NCBI GenBank assembly: GCA_017632345.1
Contig: JAGBRL010000035.1
Span: 1-64,000, forward strand
Length of the DNA stretch: 64,000 nt
Reading direction: 5' to 3'
Origin: Paludibacteraceae bacterium
GTDB taxonomy: Bacteria > Bacteroidota > Bacteroidia > Bacteroidales > Paludibacteraceae
Below the pieces are notes generated by a model. That model saw only the letters and a list, made by a program, of their open reading frames with translations, was not told the DNA's origin and did not search any database. Shown here in pieces: positions 52,169 to 63,100 of this stretch. The number at the start of each line of letters is the position of its first letter. Within the stretch, counting starts at the first letter, position 1. The position numbers were made by a program, and so were the translations under genes.

Positions 52169-54148
52169 TTAATACATTTTGTACGTTGTTTTCAGCACAC
52201 GAAACTCAGTTCGACGATTAATCTGATTAGCCACCTCCTGCTGTTCAGGAGTTAACGCATCAATAACCGCATCGTCAAGCACATCATTCTCTTTTAAGAA
52301 CTCGTATTTGCCCGCAAGAGCCTTGTCAACAGTCACCGGCTGCGTTTTGCCATACCCCTTTGCTGTCAGGCGCTCCGCATCGATCCCCCCTTTAATCAGG
52401 TAGTCCACAACAGACTGCGCGCGTTTGCCCGAAAGAGCAAGGTTGCCGTCTGCAGACCCCACACGGTCCGTATGAGCTCCAATCTCTATCGTAATATTAG
52501 GATTATCTTTCAGAAGCTTAACTAGTTTGTCTAGCGACCCAGAAGACTCAGCCGTGAGAGAAGCCTTCCCAAATTCAAAAAAGATATTGTCCAGACCAAC
52601 CGGCTTGCTTATAGAAGCAAGATTGAACTGCAACGGGAACGACTTGCTATCTTCCAGACCGACAGTTGACACCTGCTCCTTCTGGTTCAGGAATCCGCGG
52701 CAAGTGCCCAGAAGCACATACTGCACCTCCTTCTTCAGCGGATAAGAAAACGACCCGTCCTTTTTAGTTTTCAGCTTAACATTTGTCCCATCGTTTCCGA
52801 CCACACGCACATTTGCGTCAGCCAATCCTTCGCCATCTGTCGAGACAACCCTTCCGGTTATTTCAAAAACAACATCAGGCAATTCAAACTCCCACAATTT
52901 ATCATACCCTTTACGTTCCTCTCTGTTAGAAGAGAAAAGACCTTTTTTTCCTCCGGCGGCGAACGTTATGCCAAAATCGTCAGCATTAGAATTTATAGGA
53001 TACATCATATTCCTCACCGTCCATGAATTGTCTTGATTTTCCTTTGCGAAAAATATATCCAGTCCGCCAAACCCAGGAAGACCGTCCGACGAAAAGAACA
53101 GTGTGCTATCCTCTCTCATGCAAGGGAACATTTCGTTACCAGCCGTGTTTATCGACGGACCAAGATTCACCGGAGCTCCATACTTGCCGCCGTTGATTTC
53201 GCTCCTCCATATATCCTTACCCCCGAACCCGCCTTTCATGTCAGACACAAAATAGAGAAACTTTCCGTCGGGCGAGACCGTCGGGTGAGCAAAAGTCACA
53301 GAGCTATCCTTAGACAATTCCACCTTAGTCGGCTTGCCCCATTTGCCGCCAGAGCGAGTTGCGGACATAATCTCCGCACCCAAGCTTTCACCTTTTACCG
53401 AACGGCAACGAGTAAAATACATGACCTTTCCATCACTAGAAAAAGATGGGCTACCCTCATCGTCCGGAGAGTTAAGCTCACCTTCCAGCGACTCTATATT
53501 ATCCCATTCGCCAAGCGAGTTTCGTCTTGCCACATACATATCCTTATTGGGCACACCGGTAATGTTGCTCATCTTTTTACGAGCCTGTCCCTTGACCTCG
53601 CGGGATGAAGCGAAATAGACCACATCGCCGTCGCCTCCCGGATGAGCCGGACAACTCTCCGTCTTTTTAGAAGACAACTTGTCCATCTTGCTGATTTTGT
53701 ATCGAGTAGGATTTTTCTGCCACTCTACAGCCTGCAGCGCAGCCTCTTTGCCATTCTTTGCCACCAAGCTATTTGGCTGAAACTGCAAATAAACATCATA
53801 GTTCGCAATTGCATCCTTTGGCTTTTTATTCTTTCGCAACACCTCTGCATAATCAAGATAGACTGTGCTATCCTTATATTTATAACGCACAGCATTAGAG
53901 AAATACCTCTCCGCCCTGTCATTTTCATTCACAAGCCGATAACAATCAGCCGCACGATAAGCCACATAAGCTTTAGTCGCACGATCTTTAGACACATTCA
54001 CACGAGGATAAGCCGAACGATAAATGCCGGCAGCCTTATAGTACTCCCCTATCTCATATTTTTTGTCAGCCCTCTTAATCTGCTGCTTCACAGAACAAGA
54101 CGACAAAAAAACGACCAATAACAATACAAAATATCTTAAAAGCCTCAT
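52169..54148 (-). CDS. PorE-like OmpA-family lipoprotein, type IX secretion
   Basis: The 659-residue protein has a lipobox (LLLVVFLSSCSVKQQ) and TPR-like helices (about 25-145: YEIGEYYKAAGIYRSAYP). A PD40/WD40-like propeller follows (about 165-420: GSPSFSSDGKVMYFTRC, AHPTVSPDGKFLYFVSD), then a carboxypeptidase-regulatory-like domain (about 430-510). The OmpA peptidoglycan-binding domain is last (VDNIFFEFGKASL...IEIGAHTDRVGSADGNLALSGKRAQSVVDYLI, about 535-650). This order equals that of PorE of Porphyromonas gingivalis, which links the type IX secretion machine to peptidoglycan. The genome also has at least one T9SS cargo here. Confidence 0.85.
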   Translation of the reverse strand: MRLLRYFVLLLVVFLSSCSVKQQIKRADKKYEIGEYYKAAGIYRSAYPRVNVSKDRATKAYVAYRAADCYRLVNENDRAERYFSNAVRYKYKDSTVYLDYAEVLRKNKKPKDAIANYDVYLQFQPNSLVAKNGKEAALQAVEWQKNPTRYKISKMDKLSSKKTESCPAHPGGDGDVVYFASSREVKGQARKKMSNITGVPNKDMYVARRNSLGEWDNIESLEGELNSPDDEGSPSFSSDGKVMYFTRCRSVKGESLGAEIMSATRSGGKWGKPTKVELSKDSSVTFAHPTVSPDGKFLYFVSDMKGGFGGKDIWRSEINGGKYGAPVNLGPSINTAGNEMFPCMREDSTLFFSSDGLPGFGGLDIFFAKENQDNSWTVRNMMYPINSNADDFGITFAAGGKKGLFSSNREERKGYDKLWEFELPDVVFEITGRVVSTDGEGLADANVRVVGNDGTNVKLKTKKDGSFSYPLKKEVQYVLLGTCRGFLNQKEQVSTVGLEDSKSFPLQFNLASISKPVGLDNIFFEFGKASLTAESSGSLDKLVKLLKDNPNITIEIGAHTDRVGSADGNLALSGKRAQSVVDYLIKGGIDAERLTAKGYGKTQPVTVDKALAGKYEFLKENDVLDDAVIDALTPEQQEVANQINRRTEFRVLKTTYKMY

Positions 54149-54177
54149 TCGAATACACTTTATCTTAGATTAGAACG

Positions 54178-54206
54178 CAAAAATAGTGAAAAATTGTGAT
54201 GGCAAA
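54178..54206 (-). promoter_or_regulatory. Promoter of the PorE-like gene
   Basis: On the minus strand TTTG (54203-54206) and TATTTTTG (54178-54185) are 17 bases apart. The start codon is 30 bases downstream. Confidence 0.5.
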
Positions 54207-54432
54207 TTTCCTTTAGCAACATTTTTACATAAAAACGCTGGAATAATCAACCGAAGACGTCTGTACTTCATTTAATAACGGGGGTTCAATGCTAATTTAC
54301 TTGTTTCATCCGCATATATCAAATTGCAAACAGTTTCATAAAGCAAAAATAATTAATCTTCGGGAGACTTCGGTTTTCAAATCGGTGGCAGATGGTTTTA
54401 GCCTAACTACCACGCCCAACCTCCTAAGATAG

Positions 54433-54510
54433 GAACGCCTCGCCAAGCAAATCGGGCTCTCTGCTATGGTGTTTGCTGAGTTGATTAAGGGTAAGTATTG
54501 AATTACCTCG
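54433..54510 (+). pseudogene. Fragment of an XRE/HigA-like antitoxin
   Basis: The plus strand reads ERLAKQIGLSAMVFAELIKGKY, then a TGA where HigA-like proteins have an Arg (GKR-IT), then IT. Only this recognition-helix portion survives and there is no start codon in frame with a reasonable N-terminus. It overlaps the edge of the methyltransferase fragment on the other strand, so this is a decayed accessory region. Confidence 0.5.
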
Positions 54511-54635
54511 CCCTCCATTCAGTCCTGGCTGTTCCCAAATAATGCTAAAATCTTGGCACGGAGAACCGCCCAATATCAAATCACAATCTGGCATGTCAGG
54601 ATTGTTGCAAGGGTCTATTCTTTAATATCTCCTTC
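54503..54635 (-). pseudogene. Fragment of a C5-cytosine DNA methyltransferase
   Basis: The minus strand reads PDMPDCDLILGGSPCQDFS followed by PGLNGGRG, the motif IV region with the catalytic Pro-Cys-Gln (Cys codon near 54556-54558). An upstream EGDIKE segment belongs to the same domain but lies in another frame. The frame downstream soon ends. The rest of the gene is missing, so this is the remnant of a lost restriction-modification or solitary methylase gene. The remainder of the 630-base gap (54149-54778) shows nothing recognisable except promoters. Confidence 0.6.
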
Positions 54636-54727
54636 TACGATAATTACATCGTAAAACCTGCCATATACGAATTAATTTGCAAAAGTTCAAATAATTTGCT
54701 TAAAAGGGGGTGATTGAATCAATGGTA

Positions 54728-54760
54728 TTTGCGTTTGTTTGGTATTATTCCTTACCTTTG
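54728..54760 (+). promoter_or_regulatory. Promoter and strong Shine-Dalgarno of the YhcG gene
   Basis: TTTG at 54728-54731 and TACCTTTG at 54753-54760 are 21 bases apart. Just before the start codon is AAGGAGAT, a full Shine-Dalgarno sequence, which is unusual in this genome and may indicate a transferred gene. Confidence 0.5.
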
Positions 54761-54778
54761 TAGAAAATTTAAGGAGAT

Positions 54779-55912
54779 ATGAGTGAGATACAAGTTTACA
54801 TCGAAGCCGTAGGGATTATCAAGGAGGCGATATTGCAAAGCCAATATCGTGCAGTTTCCATTGCTAACAAAGAACAATTATCGCTATATTATGGCATTGG
54901 TAAATATGTGTCAGAAAACTCCCGTAATGGTTTTTGGGGCAAAGGTGCAATAGAAACCATTAGCGAACGATTACAGAAAGAATTACCGGGACTTCGTGGA
55001 TTCTCTGCTGCGAACATCAAATTTATGCGTCAATTCTATGAGACTTGGCGCGAGGACTTGAAATCGCTAACTACGGTTAGCGGATTAGGTGGTGATAAAT
55101 CGCTAACTGCGGTTAGCGAAATAGATACGCAGTTATTGATTCCTTGCGAAAGCCCTCAAAAAGAGAATTTTGATATTGCTTCATTCTTGGGATTGGGATT
55201 CACACATCATATGATTATTGTCCGCAAGACCAAAACACTTGCAGAGCGTCTGTTCTACATTCGTCAAGCTATTGCAAATAAATGGAGCAAAGAGGTATTG
55301 ACGGCAAGAATTGAGGATGATTTGTTTAATCATCAAGGTGAGATTGCCAATAACTTTGTTCAGAAGATACCCGATGCCCGACAGTCATTGAAAGCCATTG
55401 GAATGTTCAAAGATGAATATCTTCTAAATTTTATCAATGTAGAGGAACTTGGCGAGCGAGACAAAGAAGATATTGACGAACGAGTCATAGAGCAGGAAAT
55501 CATACACAATATTAAGAAGTTTATTCTCGCCTTTGGACGTGACTTTGCTTTTGTCGGCAATCAGTACAAATTGGAGGTGTACGGAGTGGAACATTTCCCT
55601 GACTTAATTTTCTTTAACCGAGAACTGAACGCACTCGTGGTGATTGAATTAAAAAAAGGAGCATTCAAATCTTCTTATTTGGGACAATTATGCACCTATC
55701 TTCGTTTAGTGGACGACCAAATGCGTAAGCCACACGAAAATCCGTCAATCGGTATAGTCTTATGCAAGAGTGCCGACAAAAAGTATGTTGAGTATGTAAT
55801 CCAAGACTACGACAAGCCATTAGGAGTTGCAACATACAAAACTTCGGACGAAATGCCAGAAAAACTGAAGCAAGCATTGCCCGACATAGAGGAACTAAAG
55901 AAATTGCTATAA
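54779..55912 (+). CDS. YhcG/DUF1016 family PD-(D/E)XK nuclease-domain protein
   Basis: The 377-residue protein has the two family domains. The N-terminal DUF1016 part runs SQYRAVSIANKEQLSLYYGIGKYVSE...FWGKGAIETISERLQKELPGLRGFSAANIKFMRQFYETW (about 20-95). The C-terminal PD-(D/E)XK part is YKLEVYGVEHFPDLIFFNRELNALVVIELKKGAFKSSYLGQL (about 260-305, Asp then Glu-x-Lys). A low-complexity pair of similar segments (LTTVSGLGGDKSLTAVSE) lies near 98-115. Family members are common next to restriction-modification genes. It sits beside methyltransferase and antitoxin remnants, so it is probably a survivor of an accessory island. Its function is unproven. Confidence 0.88.
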   Translation: MSEIQVYIEAVGIIKEAILQSQYRAVSIANKEQLSLYYGIGKYVSENSRNGFWGKGAIETISERLQKELPGLRGFSAANIKFMRQFYETWREDLKSLTTVSGLGGDKSLTAVSEIDTQLLIPCESPQKENFDIASFLGLGFTHHMIIVRKTKTLAERLFYIRQAIANKWSKEVLTARIEDDLFNHQGEIANNFVQKIPDARQSLKAIGMFKDEYLLNFINVEELGERDKEDIDERVIEQEIIHNIKKFILAFGRDFAFVGNQYKLEVYGVEHFPDLIFFNRELNALVVIELKKGAFKSSYLGQLCTYLRLVDDQMRKPHENPSIGIVLCKSADKKYVEYVIQDYDKPLGVATYKTSDEMPEKLKQALPDIEELKKLL

Positions 55913-55970
55913 TTGAAATGAAGACGAAAGAAATTTATTATCATTCTCTTTTCGCCTGCATCTCTTTCTA

Positions 55971-56086
55971 TACCTTTGTGGCATCAAGGGTTATCACATA
56001 GCATAACAATGAAGAACTCAGAAATACGAACGGTTGCTATCTCGTCACCCTATTTTCAAGCAATCCGACCAATCGATTTATTCTAA
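55971..56086 (+). pseudogene. Promoter with a 25-codon ORF, probable truncated gene start
   Basis: A -7 box TACCTTTG (55971-55978) is followed 30 bases later by an open frame of 25 codons (MKNSEIRTVAISSPYFQAI..., 56009-56086). A promoter leading to so short a frame suggests the surviving 5' end of a deleted gene. A real micro-protein or a small RNA cannot be ruled out. The rest of the 382-base gap 55913-56294 contains the terminator at 56186 and otherwise nothing recognisable. Confidence 0.3.
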
Positions 56087-56185
56087 AAAATTATCTTTTC
56101 TTGCAAAAGTTACATAAAAAAAGATGGACTTATGAGAAAAATAAAAAATTGTCTGAACCGCAAATCAAAAGTCAGCAAAACAAAA

Positions 56186-56209
56186 CTGCCTTGTCTCACG
56201 ACAAGGCAG
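56186..56209 (-). terminator. Terminator of the CotH-protein gene
   Basis: CTGCCTTGTC and GACAAGGCAG form a perfect 10-bp stem with a 4-base loop. On the minus strand TTTTGTTTTG follows, about 85 bases after the stop codon. Confidence 0.75.
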
Positions 56210-56294
56210 CCCTACGTTTTTAAATATTATGTTTACGTTTTCAAAATTATATTTTTGTATATGCAAATGTACAACTTATTTGGCAATCTGCAAA

Positions 56295-59200
56295 TTATTT
56301 CTTCAAAATTTTCTCGTTTTTTGTCATTTTTTTTGAAATTAACCTCAAAATATATGTTCCAGACGGCAAATCTGCCAAATTTATGCACTCTCCGTCTCTC
56401 ACACACGCCCAATTTCCAACCACAGCACCCATGCTACTGAATACGGTGCAAGCTGCGGTTTCACCATCCAGACCTGAAACGAAGACACATTCATCCACCA
56501 ATTTCGGATAAGCTACAATCGCATCATCATTAGCCGCAAAAGGCTCAACATCTGAACACAACGCCATAGAGATGAAATCTGGCGCTTTTGACGAGTTTAG
56601 CTGACGGTACGTAGTATAATACGCAGAGTCGCCACAAATGCTGCCTTCGGCTTGCTGCTTGTCAGCATACATCACGCTCCATTCCTCGCCGTCTCCTATT
56701 CTTCCGTAAGAACCATTTTTCGGATGAACATCATACGTAACCGAATCTATGACATGCAACTCGTTATCTTCATCTTCCCAAGACAGGCACAAAGTAGAAA
56801 CCGACTCGTTAGAGATTTTGAATCCGAGATGCAAAAGCCCAAGATATTCCGCATTATCAGCCCAAACAACTTTAGCCTCTCCCGGCTGTATTACAGAAGC
56901 AGAATCGTAGTATTTGTCATAAGGAATCATGCTTTTCTTCAGATTGCTGATTTTATCAGTCAGATATAGACCTGCCAGATTGACCGGTTCGTCGCCACGA
57001 TTCACAATCTCGATCCAGTCTGGCTTAAATCCGTAGAAATCATCAGCGATAGAGTCGTTAGAAGAGCAAATTTCGTTAATGACAAGATTAGGCTTAACGC
57101 AATCAACCTTCACAAATTTAGCCTTCATTTCCATCGGTCCTGTCAAAATAGCAGAGAAGACACCCTTAGAGCCGCCATCCTTATTTGTAACACCAGCCAC
57201 AGTCATACTGAACACGAAATCAGAACTTGTTTTAACATTCTGATGCACCTCTACCGCAATCTCATTGACGCCACTTCTCAGAAAACTTGAAGGGAACTCG
57301 ACCGATTCGGACACATCATTAACGTATTCAAGAGCCGGAGTAGAGAAATCTATATCACCTTCCGGCATATTCTTACGAGCGACCTCCTTGCCGTTTACAT
57401 AGATAACGTAACCGTCGTCATAAGCAATCTTGGCCTTGATAGCAGTGTAAGCTGCAGTGTCCTTCAGATTAAAAGATGTTCTGAAATAGGCTGTCATAGG
57501 CTTGTTATCCTCATCATCATACTTAAGCTCCGTATCATAAACCGGATAGCCAAACTTACCTTTGCCACGGCTCCATTCGGAATCATCAAAGCCCACGCTG
57601 TTCCAGTCCGAAGCCGGAGGCAAGCTGTCATAGTAATAAGCCCATGACGCAGAATCGCTCAGAAGCACCTCGGAGATAGAAGCCGACAAAGACCAAGAGT
57701 CAAATTCATAACCCTTTGGCGGAATAGGAGCCACAGAAAGTTCCAAGTCCGCATAATACGTACCTTTATAAGAACTGCTGTCATAAGGCTCTCCGTTTAT
57801 CAAGTACCGTGCGCCCTCCACATTAGAAGAGATGGACAAATCAACAATTTCCCCAAGCTTAAAATACTCCTTAATATGTTTCGGAATCACCTTGCTGCGT
57901 TTTTCTGCAAAAGTGTACATACTCTTAATCTCGTCGCTCGTTTCCAGTTTTCCAGACGCGTCATAATGTTCATTCGACTTCATGGCACAATATTCACCGC
58001 TCGCCAAAGCGGCCATAGAGTCTATTATCGGCTTAACCCTTTCGTAACAATAGAACTTCTTCAAATTGAACAAGTTTCTTGTTATGAACTTTTTCTGGAA
58101 ATCCTTATTGCCAAGCAAATTTTTGAAAAGTTCGCACTGCCACTCTTCCTCATTAGCCCAGTTTTTCTGTTCAGACTCACCCGTGCTGAACTTTATCGTG
58201 TTCATGTCAGGGTCGCAATAGTTAGGTCCGTAAGACTGATACAAGCCAAATCCGAAGTCCGTGTCATAAACGAGCCAGCGGAATACGCCATGATTCCTTT
58301 CTCTCCAAACCTTAATATTATTACCCGGCCAGTCTGTATTCACAATGTACTGTTCAAAAGTCATGTAATCCACATACTCGTTAACATCCATGTATTTTGA
58401 CATTTTCGCCATATAGCCAGCGTCAGACTGATTTTCGCCAGCCACCTTTATCATTTCGTTAAAGTAGTCTGCTGTTCCGGTTGACGCCGTGATTCCGTCC
58501 TTTGCCGTTATTTCTATCACGTCAAGGTCCTCCTCTTCATAGCCATAATTAGAATAGACATAATCCTTATTTGTCCTCTCGCGCAATCCGAACAGACCGC
58601 CATACTCGCCATTAATGTAGAAAGCCACCGGACGATAAGCCTGTCTGTCCACATCCATACCGTTCAGGATAGCCTGCATAACACCGTCACGAATACGAAC
58701 TCCGTCATAATCATTACCACCGTTACGAAGCTGCACAGCCTTGAACTCCATATTGCTCTTATCCTCGAAAAAGTCTTTGTAGCCGATTAAGTTTCCGCCG
58801 CTTCCCTGCTTTTTTGACGCTGTAATTTTAAGAGACTTCCATTTTCTGTTATCACCTCTCGAACAGCCGCCCATAACAGCAGCCTCAAGGCTCTGAGACA
58901 CCTTTACATTGCCATTCTCTATAAACTCGAAATTAACCGGACGCTTCCAATCCTGATTATAATTTCTTTTCTCGTCCACACCATTACCGCAGTCTCCTTT
59001 CCCTTCGATTCCATTCTCGCCTTTTACATAAATTCCAATCTGGTCGCTATAAAAATGGTCAGGTTCCGCAACAATAGAGACAACAGGCACAGAGAACCCA
59101 CCGCATTTGTCATGAAAACCTTCGTCAGCAAAGATAAACGAACCTGTGACAATTTTGCTCGGCAAAGCATCATCTCTATACGACCTTGCCCTGATTACAG

Positions 59201-59918
59201 TATTTCCTTCCTCATTCAGCTTTATCTCACCTGAATACAAGAATGTATTCAACGTGTCATTTATGTCAGGCTCGCTGCCATCCAATGTGTAGTAAATGCG
59301 CGCATCCCTTGTCACGCAATACAAAGTGACTGCGCCAACCTCAGACTTAGAATTGTAAGTTCCCGGAGCAGCGCCGTTAAACTTCGGAAGCGCACAAAAA
59401 TTAGAGTAGCAACCGCTGTTTTTCTCGCCAGGAGTCGGAAGCATATAATTTTTGTCCGAGCCGCTCAACCCGAAAGAATAGCCAGACTCTTGCGCCTTAT
59501 ATATTAGCGAATGAGCCTCGTTGCCTTTACCGTCCAAAAGGACAAGTGTGCCGCCGTCCGAGTCAATTTTATACGGAGCGTGCGTTTTTGACTTACCCTT
59601 CTCCTCGTCAAAAAAGATCACTTTATACTTTCCTGCTTTAACGACGACCGAATCTTCAATTTTCCAGGCCCACTTCAACTTGTTTTTTGAGCCTGTGATA
59701 TTTCTAAACTCGTAACCTTTAAGGTTCACGTCGGCCTCGCCCGAATTATATAATTCGAGCCAGCCTGTATAATTATAATAGTCATTAAGCAACGTCGAAA
59801 CGTTACACGGCATAATCTCGTTTATTACCACGCCAGCATCTGCACTATAGAAAGCAAACGACGTGCATAAACAAAACGCCACCCTTCTTAATCTGCTAAA
59901 AAAACTCATACTGTACAA
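56295..59918 (-). CDS. CotH-kinase/lamin-tail protein with type IX sorting domain
   Basis: The 1207-residue secreted protein has a signal peptide (VAFCLCTSFAFYSADAG). A lamin-tail domain (VVINEIMPCN..., about 30-150) is followed by a chitobiase-type C-terminal fold (YCVTRDARIYYTLDGSEPD, near 205-235). The CotH kinase-like core (about 270-700) includes SLKITASKKQGSGG and VAFYINGEYGGLFGLRERTNKDYV. A second lamin-tail domain lies near 1000 (NLVINEICSSND). The last 75 residues (CVFVSGLDGETAACTVFSS...LADLPSGTYILRLISK) form a type A T9SS sorting domain, so the protein should be exported and attached to the surface by the machinery that includes the PorE-like protein. The phosphorylated target, if any, is unknown. 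Confidence 0.88.
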   Translation of the reverse strand: MYSMSFFSRLRRVAFCLCTSFAFYSADAGVVINEIMPCNVSTLLNDYYNYTGWLELYNSGEADVNLKGYEFRNITGSKNKLKWAWKIEDSVVVKAGKYKVIFFDEEKGKSKTHAPYKIDSDGGTLVLLDGKGNEAHSLIYKAQESGYSFGLSGSDKNYMLPTPGEKNSGCYSNFCALPKFNGAAPGTYNSKSEVGAVTLYCVTRDARIYYTLDGSEPDINDTLNTFLYSGEIKLNEEGNTVIRARSYRDDALPSKIVTGSFIFADEGFHDKCGGFSVPVVSIVAEPDHFYSDQIGIYVKGENGIEGKGDCGNGVDEKRNYNQDWKRPVNFEFIENGNVKVSQSLEAAVMGGCSRGDNRKWKSLKITASKKQGSGGNLIGYKDFFEDKSNMEFKAVQLRNGGNDYDGVRIRDGVMQAILNGMDVDRQAYRPVAFYINGEYGGLFGLRERTNKDYVYSNYGYEEEDLDVIEITAKDGITASTGTADYFNEMIKVAGENQSDAGYMAKMSKYMDVNEYVDYMTFEQYIVNTDWPGNNIKVWRERNHGVFRWLVYDTDFGFGLYQSYGPNYCDPDMNTIKFSTGESEQKNWANEEEWQCELFKNLLGNKDFQKKFITRNLFNLKKFYCYERVKPIIDSMAALASGEYCAMKSNEHYDASGKLETSDEIKSMYTFAEKRSKVIPKHIKEYFKLGEIVDLSISSNVEGARYLINGEPYDSSSYKGTYYADLELSVAPIPPKGYEFDSWSLSASISEVLLSDSASWAYYYDSLPPASDWNSVGFDDSEWSRGKGKFGYPVYDTELKYDDEDNKPMTAYFRTSFNLKDTAAYTAIKAKIAYDDGYVIYVNGKEVARKNMPEGDIDFSTPALEYVNDVSESVEFPSSFLRSGVNEIAVEVHQNVKTSSDFVFSMTVAGVTNKDGGSKGVFSAILTGPMEMKAKFVKVDCVKPNLVINEICSSNDSIADDFYGFKPDWIEIVNRGDEPVNLAGLYLTDKISNLKKSMIPYDKYYDSASVIQPGEAKVVWADNAEYLGLLHLGFKISNESVSTLCLSWEDEDNELHVIDSVTYDVHPKNGSYGRIGDGEEWSVMYADKQQAEGSICGDSAYYTTYRQLNSSKAPDFISMALCSDVEPFAANDDAIVAYPKLVDECVFVSGLDGETAACTVFSSMGAVVGNWACVRDGECINLADLPSGTYILRLISKKMTKNEKILKK

Positions 59919-60145
59919 TTCCTTTTATATAAATATATGCGCAAGAAAACAACTCCACGAGAAGCTATCATCCTTGTTTCGTAATTAGTCTGTATTATTC
60001 AGATGAGACAAAACTAACAATTGAAAATCACAGTAACAAATTTTGATTGACTTTTGTTAAAAAACGATACAAAAAAAACAACTTCGGCACAAAAATCAGA
60101 ATCCGATGTAACAAAAGCAGGAAAAAAAAGAAACCTTCTCAAATT

Positions 60146-63100
60146 CTAAATTTGAGAAGGCGTGCAACCAAAATAGTCTTTAAATTTCTTTGTGAAATAT
60201 GCAGGATCACTGAAACCCACATCATACGCGATGTCACTTATGCTCTTCCCTGCCTTATCATCTTTCAGCATCTGAGCCGCCATATTCAGTCTGTATTCGT
60301 TCAGCATTTCGAGAGGCGATTTGCCAACGATAGACCTCGCCCTTCGATTCAAAGTTGACTGACTCATGTTCATGTCACTTGCAAGGTCTTCAACAGACAC
60401 TCTGCTGTCCGAATACCGTTTGTCCAAGACTGCGATGAAATCTTTAGTGAACGGATTCAGAGCTGCAGGTTCCTCTATCTTTTCCTGCTTTTTAACATTT
60501 CGTTTCAGATGAGTCGAAAGAATCAACGACTGCTGTTTCTGCCTTATCTTTAACTGATTACAAACCTTTATCAGCAACTCGGTCTGACTGAAAGGCTTTG
60601 AAATATAATCCACGGCCCCATTCACAAGCCCTCGCAGTCTATCCTGTTCATCGCCCTTTGCCGAAAGATATATGACCGGTATATGGTTTAACTTATCCGA
60701 AGAGTTCAACGCTTTACCCAGCTCAATACCATTCATTTCCGGCATATCGACATCACTCAGAATCATGTCCGGCAAATTCTCTTCCGCCAGTTTCAACGCC
60801 TCCGCACCGTTATGTGCAACAATAACATTGACGTAAGGATCCAGTATAGCCGAAAGATTTCTGCATATCAGATAATCGTCATCAACAATCAGAATTGTAT
60901 TGCCCTCCGTCAGTCCTCTATCTACCTCAAACTCAACATCTTTCACAACCTCCGCCTCTTTTATTACACTATCAGACTTAAGGAACTCAAGCGTCACGGT
61001 TGTGCCCTTGCCTTTTTCGCTCTTAACTAAGATAGAACCTTTATTTCGCTTCACATAGTCCTGACAGATGCGGAACCCAAGTCCTGTGCCCTCCTCGTTA
61101 TTAGTGCCTTTCGTCGATGTATTATCTTCTGCATCAAGCAGTTTAGCCAATTGTGCATCATCCATTCCCACACCCGAATCTATCACGTTCACAACAATTC
61201 GGTTGTCCCTCTCAAAAGCATTGAGCGAGATGGAGCCTCCAGCAGGTGTGAATTTCACTGCATTACCCATCAAGTTTCGCAAAATTGTGCCTAACATACG
61301 CGAATCGACCAGAGCATAATGCTTCAGATCTATATTCTGCTTCAGTTCTATCTTTTTTTGCTCTGCCACCCCTTCGAGCAACATAAAGACATTTTTAGCA
61401 ACAAGGCTGAGATTTGTGTCCGAGATATTGCACACCAGCTCTTCACGTTTTGACTTAGCCCACTCCACAAGCCTCACCATCTCATCCTGAAGCGTTTTCG
61501 CCTCAAAGCGCACCTCATCTATAAGCTGGCTCTTCTCCTCCTTAGACATCTGGTCCTCCTTGTTCTTGAGCAGGTCGAGCGAGCCTACGATAGCAAACAT
61601 CGGATTCTTCAGGTCATGCCCTATCACAGAGATAAGCCTGTCCTTGTCCTCCAAAGCCACTTTCAGTTCAGACGTTCTTTTGTCCACCTTTTCGCGCAAG
61701 ATATTTTGAATACGCACCAAATTCCGCTCCCTTCTTTTGAAGAACAACAAGACCACAACCGAGATTAAGACCACGAGCAACAGCTGGAACCACCACACAG
61801 CCCACCAAGGCGGCAACACCTCAATATGCAGCTTAATAGGCTCTCCAAGAGCATTGCCATCTACCGCGTCGCACGGTTCAACTATCAAATCATAACTTCC
61901 GTGAGGAATGAAAGAAAAAGCAATTTCCCTGTTGTTTGGCAATAGCTGCCACTGTTCGCCAAGTCCCTCCAATATATACCTGAACTGGCAACTCTCAGAG
62001 CTCATGCTCACAATATCGACCGTAACCGATATGTCAGTCTGATTATGCTTCAGTTCTATTTCAGACAAGTTAGACAATCTTCCGTGCTTCAGCACCGAAG
62101 TTAACGGCTTCACCTTTTTGCCCAACATATAAAGGTCCGAAAACTCGTAATGAATATCTGCAGACTTTTCAGAAGACAACGTCGGCGACAACTTAAAGAA
62201 GCCGCTCATTGTACCGAAATAAAGATTTCCGTCCGAATCCTCAAAAGAGGCTCTTTGATAGAAAGACTTTACAATATTTTTGTTAAAATCACCCACAAAA
62301 GAGACATATTTCTTCTCCTTAGGATTAAAGTAACCAATGTCTCCATCTCCGGCAATCCAGAATCGTCCGTCCTTAGACCTCAAAATAGAGCGGAAAAAGA
62401 CACCCGGAATAAAGTCCAGCATATAATGCTCAGAACCGTCGGCAGGGAAACACAGGACACCCTTATTACAAACCACATAAAGATTACCCTCGTCATCGCA
62501 CTCCGCATCATACAAAGCGCGCGGCAGATGCGTCTTCAGAGTTGACACATCCGGCAGAAGCATAGTCAAGCCTTTGTCATCCAGCCTCCATATCGTGTTT
62601 GACGTTATAGCCCACCTTACGCCCTTAGCGTTGCCATAGACGCTGTACACCCAACGGTCTTCCTGCACGCCTTCAGTCTTCAGCACTTGCTTGCGCCATT
62701 TGCCTTTGTTGTCACGAATATAAATGCCATCGTTCGCTGTACCGACCCAAATTTCTCCGTCAGGCATCTGTTTCAATGAGAAAAAACAATTTATAGAGGT
62801 ATTGATTCCGTCAAACGAGGCTACAGAAACATCATCAGTTTTCGAGTCCAAGCTCAACAAACCGCCGCCCCATGTAGTCAGCAGCACCTCGCCGCTGTTA
62901 ATCTTCTCTGCACAAAGCACATTTGTATTGTTCGTCTTAATCTTCTTAAACCCCTTGAAGTCAGGTGCAACAGAATACATTCCGCCACCATCAGACGCCA
63001 CAATCAAGTTGCCATTATCATCTTCTGCAAACGAATTGCAGACAATAGATGGGAATCCGTAGTCCGAGGAGAAAACCAATTTCTCCGTCTGATTCCGGCA

